DNA from: Deltaproteobacteria bacterium
GTDB taxonomy: Bacteria; Desulfobacterota; Anaeroferrophillalia; Anaeroferrophillales; Tharpellaceae
Reading direction: 5' to 3'
Assembly (NCBI GenBank): GCA_030640695.1
Contig: DAOWIX010000057.1
Location: 1-6,625 of the forward strand
Length of the DNA stretch: 6,625 nucleotides
Under the pieces are notes generated by a model. That model was not told the origin of the DNA. It did not search any database and saw nothing but the letters and a program-made list of their open reading frames with translations. Of this stretch, positions 1 to 5,871 are shown one piece after another (the stretch's first letter is position 1; each line of letters starts with the position of its first letter). A program made the position numbers and the translations under genes.

Positions 1-2292
1 AAAGTTCAAAAACCAATAAAGAGCGAGATTAAACCTGAGTCCAAGACTGAGAGCGGGCCTGAGGTCGAACCTGAGAAAATCGGGGAAAGTGGAGCTCGAA
101 CCAGCCCTGAAACCGAATCTGCGGAAATCACCCCAGAACCGGTTCCCGTTTCAATGCCAGAGAAGTTGCCCACTAAAGAAGAAACTCAACAACTTTCTCC
201 TCCCGAATCCCGATCCGAGCCTCCAATGTTGGCCTCGCCGGTGGCATCTGAGTCGGTGAAACCAGTGACTGAAGAGGTTGTTGCACCGCCAGCCGAAACT
301 TCTGCCGTAGAGATTGAGCCGCTTACGATGATTGAACCTCTACCCGGTCAGGAGTTGTTCGACCAGGGTTTAAAAGCCTACCAGGAAGAAGATTATGTAG
401 CTGCTGAGGAGTTTTTCAGTCAACTGGTGGACTCTTTCCCCGACTCATTGCTCAACATTACGGCCCAATTCAGGAGCTTTGATGCCCGGGCTCAGGCGGC
501 CCTTGCCAGCGGCGGCAACCGCGATCGTCTGGCTGGAGTGATTGATGAGTTTCTGGTAGCTGTGCGGATGCACGAAGATCATTTTGAAGCTCCCTGGGCC
601 TTTCTGCAGGTCGCCCGGCTTTATGAAAAGATGGAGTTTTTTTATGAGGCTGCCGGCGTTTATAAGGCTCTGTTGACGCGTTTTCCAGAGAGCTCTTTCG
701 CCGCCGCCGCCAATTTTGCCTTGGCTCGGCTTAATTTCTCCCTGAAACGATACCAGAATGCCTATGATGATTTTTCAAGTTTGCTCAAGCGCCAGCCGGA
801 AGGTGGTTTCTCAGTTTATGCCCACTATTATAGAGCCAATGCCCTGACCTATTTGGGGAAAGCGCGACAAGCTTTGGATGAGTATCGAATTGGTCTGGAA
901 AAAGATCCAGATTTTCTCCAGCGCGATCCTCTCTCACTCTACCTCCTCGGCAGCGCCTATCACAGGTTGTTGCGCTACCCTGAGGCGAAAGAGTATTTTC
1001 TGACGATGCGCAATCTCTTTCCGGATAATGAAAACACCTCCCAAGCCCTGGCCAAGATTGGTGAGATTCTGGTTGTCGAAAAGAAATTGCCGGAAGCGAT
1101 GCTTATGTTTTCGACGGTTGTCAAAGAGTTTCCCGGTAGCCAGGGTGACATCGTCTCTCGCCTGAAGATGGCCATCTTGGGAGAGGATTCTAAAGTCCGG
1201 CATGAGTTGGAACAGATCAATGAGAATTATAGAGAGTTACTTGCTAGTGAGGAGGCCTATCGCTATTTGCTTGATCACCATCCCGAAAGTCCATTTACCG
1301 ATATCGCCCGACTCGACTTAGGCCAGCTCTATTTTCGTCAGGGTCAATATAAAAAAGCGCGGCAGGTATTGGGCCATATGTTGACTCGGCGGCTCGAGCC
1401 GGGGTTGCGGGAGGCGGCTTTTACAAGCTTGCGCAAAACCATTTTTGCCGAGATTGAGGAGCTCTATAAACAAGGAGAATATGGATCTATTGTTGCGTTG
1501 CAACATGAGTATAGTGATGATTTTCTCTCTCGTCCCGGAGCCGTCTATCCATTTTTGTGGGTCGGGGAGGCTCTGCATAAAGAGGGTTTGAAAAACGGTG
1601 CTTTGGAGGTTTTTCGGGAAGTCGCAAAACTTAAACCTACACGTCAGCAGAAGCGGATCATCAATTGGGAGATCGGCGACCTTCTGCTCGGGCTTGAGCG
1701 ATTCGATGAGGCTGAGAGCTATATTGGAGCCCTTAACTTCAAAGAGCTACCGCCAAAGTGGCGGGCGCGGATGTTGTTGTTGAAAGTGCGCCTGCTTCAG
1801 CGTCGGGGGCTGCTTCGTGAGGCTCTTGAGCTGCTCGAAAATATTAAAGCCGAGGCTCCTGAATCGGCGATCAAAGAGCGGGTTGAGATGGCAGTTTTAG
1901 AGGCTGACCTTTTAATTCTAGTCGAGGAGCAAGGAGAAGCTTTGGAAGCTTTGCGCCGGGCTGTGACCCTGGCCTTTATGCATCCGCAAAAATTTGAGGT
2001 TGATCAACGTCTCTTGTTGGGGTATCGACTTGCCCGCATGTTATACGAAGAAAAAAAATATGATGCGGCCAGTGCCTGGCTTGCTAAACTGGCCCTTTTG
2101 GCCCCGACTCCAGAGATGGCTGAATTGCTCTATTGGCAATTGCGTTGTCAGGTTGGTCTCTCTAAAGGGGAGGTGCTAGCTGAGCTCCTGCTCCGTTTGC
2201 AACAGGATTATCCGGAGAGCCCCTGGACCGCTTCAGCCCAAAACGCGGTGAAAGATTTCAGATGGCAGCAGGAGAGTCGCTCATTAAAATAG
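1..2292 (+). CDS. Large TPR-repeat protein with Pro/Glu-rich linker (5' end outside window)
   Basis: The frame is open from base 1 with no stop, and the 51 codons before the ATG at 154 have the same Pro/Glu/Ser/Lys-rich composition as those after it. The gene therefore very probably starts upstream, and ATG 154 is internal. About the first 115 codons are low-complexity linker. From about base 346 (GQELFDQG) to the end there are roughly a dozen TPR-like helical pairs, with recurring features such as a Tyr-x-x-A/G first helix, an EA second helix and an FP(E/D)S turn (for example around 580-690, 700-800, 930-1030, 1310-1410, 1560-1660, 1990-2110). TPR arrays bind other proteins as scaffolds. The linker could tether the array to an N-terminal membrane or envelope domain that is out of view, so its location in the cell cannot be decided here. 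The stop is TAG 2290-2292. The 3' end overlaps the next gene by 31 bp, suggesting an operon with a sigma-54 regulator. The exact function is not recognised. Confidence 0.9.
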   Translation, partial: KVQKPIKSEIKPESKTESGPEVEPEKIGESGARTSPETESAEITPEPVPVSMPEKLPTKEETQQLSPPESRSEPPMLASPVASESVKPVTEEVVAPPAETSAVEIEPLTMIEPLPGQELFDQGLKAYQEEDYVAAEEFFSQLVDSFPDSLLNITAQFRSFDARAQAALASGGNRDRLAGVIDEFLVAVRMHEDHFEAPWAFLQVARLYEKMEFFYEAAGVYKALLTRFPESSFAAAANFALARLNFSLKRYQNAYDDFSSLLKRQPEGGFSVYAHYYRANALTYLGKARQALDEYRIGLEKDPDFLQRDPLSLYLLGSAYHRLLRYPEAKEYFLTMRNLFPDNENTSQALAKIGEILVVEKKLPEAMLMFSTVVKEFPGSQGDIVSRLKMAILGEDSKVRHELEQINENYRELLASEEAYRYLLDHHPESPFTDIARLDLGQLYFRQGQYKKARQVLGHMLTRRLEPGLREAAFTSLRKTIFAEIEELYKQGEYGSIVALQHEYSDDFLSRPGAVYPFLWVGEALHKEGLKNGALEVFREVAKLKPTRQQKRIINWEIGDLLLGLERFDEAESYIGALNFKELPPKWRARMLLLKVRLLQRRGLLREALELLENIKAEAPESAIKERVEMAVLEADLLILVEEQGEALEALRRAVTLAFMHPQKFEVDQRLLLGYRLARMLYEEKKYDAASAWLAKLALLAPTPEMAELLYWQLRCQVGLSKGEVLAELLLRLQQDYPESPWTASAQNAVKDFRWQQESRSLK
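2247..2251 (+). promoter_or_regulatory. Ribosome binding site for the sigma-54 activator
   Basis: GGTGA lies inside the end of the TPR gene, 10 bases before ATG 2262, and matches the anti-Shine-Dalgarno end of 16S rRNA. It supports ATG 2262 as the start. A second purine run, GGAGAG at 2271-2276, lies inside the gene and would suit a start at ATT 2283, but that codon is very rarely used for initiation. Confidence 0.5.
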
Positions 2293-3698
2293 TTCTCTGG
2301 GACAGTGATACACAATTTGCTACTGCCCTTTCGCAAATTCTTGTGGAGGCGGGGCTCCGGGTGACGGCAACGGCGCTACCGTCGCTTGATCTCGACCGGG
2401 TTCTGGCGACGGAGGCTCCTGCAGCCCTCTTGATGGGAGAGCTTGATTGCGATTTTAAAGGCGACAGTCTGATCCTGTATTTACGTCGCACTTATCCAGA
2501 TCTTGCAATTTTGCCGGTTGTCGCCCGGCCCACGGTTGATGGGGCTGTGACAGCTATTCGGGCCGGTGCGGTCGACTATCTGTTGAAAAAAAGTTTCTCG
2601 TTTGAGGAGCTCGCCGCAAAAGTTGTCGAAATTGTCAAGCACAGATCTCATGTTTCTGAACAAGATTGTAAGGGTGAATTGCTCTTTGGCGATCCGCGCA
2701 TGGTCAGAATGATGCGTTTGGCGCAAAAGGCTGCAGCTTCCCGGGCGACGGTATTGATTCAAGGTGAAAGTGGTACCGGAAAAGAGCTTTTGGCCCGTTT
2801 TATCCAGAAGCAGAGTCCGCGTGCGGCGAAACCGATGGTTGCGATAAATTGTGCAGCCTTACCCGAAAATCTTCTTGAAAGTGAGCTTTTTGGTTTCGAA
2901 AAAGGGGCCTTTACCGGAGCTTTACAGAGAAAGATCGGCAAGTTTGAACAGGCCGACGGCGGCACTCTGTTACTCGATGAACTAGGTGAGATGGCCTTTC
3001 CTTTACAGAGTAAACTCTTACGGGTCCTTCAGGAGGGTGAGGTTGACAGGCTCGGAGGGCGTCAGCCAGTGCCGATTGATGTGCGGATTATTGCGACCAC
3101 CAACCGGGATCTGCAACAAGAGGTTGAGGCCGGTAATTTTCGTCAGGATCTCTATTTTCGTCTCAACGTTATTCCTCTAACCATCCCTCCACTGCGCGAT
3201 CGCCTCCAGGATATAGAGCTCCTTTTGGAGCGCTTTATCAATCAATACAGTCAGCTCAATAACCGTCGTTTTCAAGGTTTGTCAGATGGGGCTCGACGTT
3301 TTCTCTTAAACCATAACTATCCCGGTAATGTCCGAGAACTGGAGAATATGGTTGAGCGGGCCGTGGTCCTGGCCGATGGTCCATGCCTCGAGCTTGAAGA
3401 TTTTTTTATTGATCCTGAAAAAATGCCGGACTTGGAGCAGTTGCCTCCACTTCCAGTCAAAGCATCTGTGGATATTGGTGAAAGCGCCACTTCCAGTCCC
3501 GGTTCGATGACAAATCTGCCTTTGCCGGCCGGTACCACCCTGGCCGAAGTTGAACGTTATATGATCTACAAAACCCTGCGTGAGGTTGATTCAAACCGAA
3601 CCCATGCGGCCGCCCAACTCGGCATCAGCATCAGGACTTTGAGAAACAAACTCAAGGAGTATCGAGAGAAATATGGCGATTCGGGAGAGAATCAGTGA
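2262..3698 (+). CDS. Sigma-54-dependent activator (NtrC/FlgR family) with degenerate receiver domain
   Basis: The 478 residues show the receiver, AAA+, Fis-HTH order of NtrC-family regulators, at a normal length for the family. The AAA+ core (about 139-370) has Walker A GESGTGKE (168-175), the sigma-54 contact loop GAFTGA (215-220), Walker B GGTLLLDE (233-240), sensor I ATTNRD (278-283), candidate Arg fingers R294 and R300 in FRQDLYFRLNV, and sensor II GNVREL (355-360). It should therefore hydrolyse ATP and remodel sigma-54 RNA polymerase at -24/-12 promoters. The C-terminal HTH (about 424-465) includes NRTHAAAQLGISIRTLRNKL, close in style to FlgR/FlrC flagellar activators; that assignment is inference. 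The receiver (about 7-125) is abnormal. Aligned on G67, the phospho-Asp position is G59; the acidic pair is D14/S15; the Thr/Ser switch position is A88; the Lys is kept (K109) but the usual following Pro is K110. It is probably not phosphorylated in the usual way. It overlaps the upstream TPR gene by 31 bp. Confidence 0.95.
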   Translation: MAAGESLIKIVLWDSDTQFATALSQILVEAGLRVTATALPSLDLDRVLATEAPAALLMGELDCDFKGDSLILYLRRTYPDLAILPVVARPTVDGAVTAIRAGAVDYLLKKSFSFEELAAKVVEIVKHRSHVSEQDCKGELLFGDPRMVRMMRLAQKAAASRATVLIQGESGTGKELLARFIQKQSPRAAKPMVAINCAALPENLLESELFGFEKGAFTGALQRKIGKFEQADGGTLLLDELGEMAFPLQSKLLRVLQEGEVDRLGGRQPVPIDVRIIATTNRDLQQEVEAGNFRQDLYFRLNVIPLTIPPLRDRLQDIELLLERFINQYSQLNNRRFQGLSDGARRFLLNHNYPGNVRELENMVERAVVLADGPCLELEDFFIDPEKMPDLEQLPPLPVKASVDIGESATSSPGSMTNLPLPAGTTLAEVERYMIYKTLREVDSNRTHAAAQLGISIRTLRNKLKEYREKYGDSGENQ

Positions 3699-3768
3699 CT
3701 GTCAGTAAAGATTTATCCTAAACCGGGTTAACCTGAACTATACAGATTAATGCAGATTTTAAATCAAG

Positions 3769-3784
3769 TTTTGCGCATTTTGCG
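3769..3784 (+). repeat. Short tandem repeat TTTTGCG x2, possible operator
   Basis: TTTTGCG occurs twice with a 9-bp period (3769-3775 and 3778-3784), about 50 bases before the protease start. The spacing is close to one helical turn, which would suit a tandem protein-binding site, but two 7-bp copies in AT-rich DNA could also arise by chance. Confidence 0.25.
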
Positions 3785-3818
3785 TGAAATATTGATGATT
3801 GTTTTAACCTGAAATTGT

Positions 3819-3822
3819 GGAG
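3819..3822 (+). promoter_or_regulatory. Ribosome binding site for the secreted protease
   Basis: GGAG sits 8 bases before ATG 3831, a standard spacing, and is followed by an A-rich spacer. The ATG begins a typical signal peptide, so the start is well supported. Confidence 0.75.
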
Positions 3823-3830
3823 AAAAAAAT

Positions 3831-5741
3831 ATGCTTTCCAGGGTGCGACGTTTCATTTTCATAGGGTTGTGTTTGTTGGTGGTTTTTTTGCTGGCAGCCA
3901 CTTCCGCATCCTCGAGCGAGCCAGTTAAGTGGCCGGAACTGGGTGAGCATCTTGCCAGAAGGTCGATAGTTATGGAGTCGATGCCGGTTATCGATTGTCC
4001 GGCTGGTATTGCTGCCGAATCGGCTGAACATCTGGTTTGTCAGGTAATTGAGAATACTTTTTACAAATGGAAAGAGTACGAGTTTTTTACAGCTGCGGGG
4101 GAGACCCGCTTGGCGATCGAGATGATTAAACCGGAGGCCCGCCGCCTGAAAGCTGCAGAGGCTCAAATTTTGTTGCATGGTTCAAAGTTGTGCGAGCGTC
4201 AAAGGCCTGTTTCTTCGGCAGTTATGACAACTCGTCAACCGCCTAAGACGCCTCGTCGCGTAAAACAGCCAGTTTTTAAAAGTTCAGCTCTTTCTGATGT
4301 TAAACCTCCTCTGGAAAAAATCGTTGATTGCGACTCCTCTTGCAAGAGGTTGGATCCTGAGATAATAGTTGCCGAAAGTTTGCCTTCGCTGCGTGAAACT
4401 ATTAAAGGCAATGATGATAGGGTTCGGGTTGCGGTCAACGTTGATATTACCAGTTATCCCTGGAATACCATCTGCTACCTTGATTTTCTGGTTGCCGGTG
4501 ATAGCTATAGAGGGTCTGGTATCCTGATCGACTCTAACTGTGTGTTGACTTGCGGGCACAACCTATGGGATCAAGAGCTTAAAGTGTGGTCCACCTCTAT
4601 GACGGTGACCCCGGCTCAATCTCAGGATTATCAAGGGGGGACTATTTACGCCCCTTTCGGAACGGTTTCCGCGCCGAGCCTTTCAACTAATAGTGCCTAT
4701 ACTGACCGTTCAGGTGGTTTTGAATATGATTATGGAGTAGTTAAGCTTCCCCGGAGTTTTCCCGGGATTTCAACCTTTATGCCCATTGAGTACGATAGTA
4801 CGCCGTCAGTGATCCATCTTGCCGGTTATCCTGGTGAGGTACAGAACGAGACCAACAGTTTTGATATGTGGTATGATTACGATGAAGTTCTCGGTTATGA
4901 GGGGAGTGCTGATCGGGTGCTTTTGCATCAAGCTGATACCTCTGGTGGTCAGAGTGGTGCTCCTGTCTGGAGGTTTGATGATACTACTCAAGCATATCGT
5001 CTTGTCGCCATCCATGTTTATGGTGCGGTAAGGGCGAATGGGGCCTGTCGTTTGGTCTCCGCCATAGAGCCTTTTATATCGGAGTGGATGGCTTATGAAC
5101 CGGTTGATCCAGTTAATTATACCCACTTCAGTTATATTCCCTATTTTTCTACGAGCAATAGTCGCTGGACCGGTTTGGCCCTGGCAAACTACCATGTTAA
5201 AGAAAATAGTGTAAAGGTTGATTACTACGCTGCCAACGGTAGCCATTTAGGCAGTGAACAAAAGCGTATCGCTGCTTATGGACAGGAAGTTTTTGCTACT
5301 GCGACTGCAAGTGGCACCGAGGGTTGGATTAAGGTCTCCTCAACAGGTTCTCTTAAAGGGCTGGCCCTGATTGGAGATTCGGCTTCGGCTACCATGTATG
5401 ATGTTGACTTAAAAGAGTCACTACACCGAAAATTTTTATTTCCTCATCTCGCTGCCGATCAAAATTGGCGATCATTCGCTCTGATCTGTAATCCTAACGA
5501 TACTGCTGCGCGCATCAGTTTTCAGTATTATGATGGGAGTGGTACCCTCGCTTATCAGATGACGACTCCTCCAATACCGGCTAACGGAAGTGTGAATTAC
5601 GCCGTCTCAACTCTTTTTCAACAGACTTTGACCGGAGGTACAATGGTTATTGAAACAGACCAGCCGGTTACCGCTTTTCTTCTTTATGACAATAAGTTGA
5701 CAACCTGGAAAGCTGGTTTGAGTGCCGTACCTTTAGAGTAA
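3831..5741 (+). CDS. Secreted V8-like (S1B) serine endopeptidase, probably Glu-specific, with tandem C-terminal domains
   Basis: The 636-residue precursor begins with a signal peptide: basic MLSRVRR, a hydrophobic core to about residue 22, and a likely cleavage near 26-29 (ATSASS). There is no lipobox, so it is probably exported by Sec as a soluble protein. Residues about 30-193 form a pro-region with five Cys (C56, C70, C121, C167, C171), a helical-looking part, and a basic Pro-rich stretch (about 133-160). The catalytic domain starts near GNDDRVRV (193-200), matching the mature start of Bacillus glutamyl endopeptidases. The triad is H243 (LTCGHN), D300 (EYDYGVVKL) and S375 (SGGQSGAPV). T370 and H395 (AIHVYG) match residues linked to Glu specificity in V8 protease, and AGYPGE (331-336) is also typical. 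Residues about 428-636 are two tandem beta-rich domains. It is far longer than single-domain glutamyl endopeptidases (roughly 220-340 residues). Its natural substrate is unknown. Confidence 0.92.
   Translation: MLSRVRRFIFIGLCLLVVFLLAATSASSSEPVKWPELGEHLARRSIVMESMPVIDCPAGIAAESAEHLVCQVIENTFYKWKEYEFFTAAGETRLAIEMIKPEARRLKAAEAQILLHGSKLCERQRPVSSAVMTTRQPPKTPRRVKQPVFKSSALSDVKPPLEKIVDCDSSCKRLDPEIIVAESLPSLRETIKGNDDRVRVAVNVDITSYPWNTICYLDFLVAGDSYRGSGILIDSNCVLTCGHNLWDQELKVWSTSMTVTPAQSQDYQGGTIYAPFGTVSAPSLSTNSAYTDRSGGFEYDYGVVKLPRSFPGISTFMPIEYDSTPSVIHLAGYPGEVQNETNSFDMWYDYDEVLGYEGSADRVLLHQADTSGGQSGAPVWRFDDTTQAYRLVAIHVYGAVRANGACRLVSAIEPFISEWMAYEPVDPVNYTHFSYIPYFSTSNSRWTGLALANYHVKENSVKVDYYAANGSHLGSEQKRIAAYGQEVFATATASGTEGWIKVSSTGSLKGLALIGDSASATMYDVDLKESLHRKFLFPHLAADQNWRSFALICNPNDTAARISFQYYDGSGTLAYQMTTPPIPANGSVNYAVSTLFQQTLTGGTMVIETDQPVTAFLLYDNKLTTWKAGLSAVPLE
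5112..5738 (+). repeat. Tandem duplicated C-terminal domain of the protease
   Basis: Two copies of about 105 residues follow each other (residues about 428-530 and 531-636). Landmarks line up in order: FSYIPYF with KFLFPHL, W-T-GLALAN with W-R-SFALICN, VKVDYYAANG with ISFQYYDGSG, IAAYGQEV with IPANGSVN, and KGLALIGD with TAFLLYDN. The pattern of short strands suggests a beta-sandwich fold. Copies have diverged, so the duplication is old. A role in surface attachment or substrate binding is inferred only from the position after a secreted catalytic domain. Confidence 0.6.
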
Positions 5742-5763
5742 TGTTATTGCTATTGCGATATCA

Positions 5764-5782
5764 GCCGGTTTTTGGAATCGGC
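5764..5782 (+). other. Predicted RNA hairpin 1 in the protease 3' region
   Basis: Arms GCCGGTT (5764-5770) and AATCGGC (5776-5782) form a 7-bp stem around the 5-base loop TTTGG. One pair is G-U on the + strand RNA and would be a C-A mismatch on the - strand, so + strand folding is favoured. No T-run follows, so it is not a canonical terminator; it may protect the protease mRNA end or be chance. Confidence 0.4.
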
Positions 5783-5790
5783 GAGGTTGC

Positions 5791-5819
5791 AAAAAAAAAG
5801 CTCTTGAGGTAAAGGGCTT
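5791..5819. other. A-run plus predicted hairpin 2
   Basis: Arms AAGCTCTT (5798-5805) and AAGGGCTT (5812-5819) pair over 8 bp with one G-U on the + strand and a 6-base loop. Read on the - strand, the stem (with one C-A mismatch) is followed directly by a T-run, the layout of a weak intrinsic terminator for leftward transcription. No leftward gene is seen that would need it. Its purpose is unknown. Confidence 0.35.
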
Positions 5820-5871
5820 GCAGTGGATAAATTGTCCATATAAGATTAGTTTGCAAAGATGAGTAAGAGCG

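Larger units (their letters stand above)
3699..3830. other. Intergenic region before the protease gene
   Basis: This is 132 bp of AT-rich sequence. It holds two overlapping small palindromes, AACC-G-GGTT at 3721-3729 and GGTTAACC at 3726-3733, and a tandem TTTTGCG repeat at 3769-3775 and 3778-3784. No hairpin followed by a T-run is present, so I see no intrinsic terminator for the activator operon. No GG-N10-GC sigma-54 promoter is visible. A weak sigma-70-like -10 (TATTGA, 3790-3795) has no convincing -35. The protease promoter may lie here but cannot be fixed by eye. Confidence 0.5.
5742..5871. other. Intergenic region between the protease and the receiver-like gene
   Basis: This is 130 bp without a credible gene. 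It contains two predicted hairpins (5764-5782 and 5798-5819) around a nine-A run at 5791-5799. No + strand terminator with a trailing T-run is seen, and no clear promoter. A 12-codon reading frame from ATG 5859 to TAG 5895-5897 overlaps the next gene's start but has nothing to support it. Confidence 0.5.

Noticed and set aside
154..156. ATG 154 as the start of the TPR protein
   Set aside because: The same frame is open back to base 1 with the same Pro/Glu-rich composition and there is no ribosome binding site just before this ATG.
3804..4178. 124-codon reading frame on the - strand over the protease start
   Set aside because: It is opposite the signal peptide and pro-region, has no ribosome binding site or family features, and is best explained as a shadow frame.
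4806..5246. 146-codon reading frame on the - strand inside the protease gene
   Set aside because: It lies entirely opposite the well-supported catalytic and C-terminal domains and shows no recognisable motif.
5772..5790. Sigma-54 promoter (TTGGAA...TTGC) before the receiver-like gene
   Set aside because: The GG and GC elements are 13 bases apart rather than the required 10, so the site does not fit a -24/-12 promoter.
5764..5860. c-di-GMP (GEMM) riboswitch before the receiver-like gene
   Set aside because: Hairpins are present and such riboswitches are common in related bacteria, but I could not find the conserved GEMM core elements.
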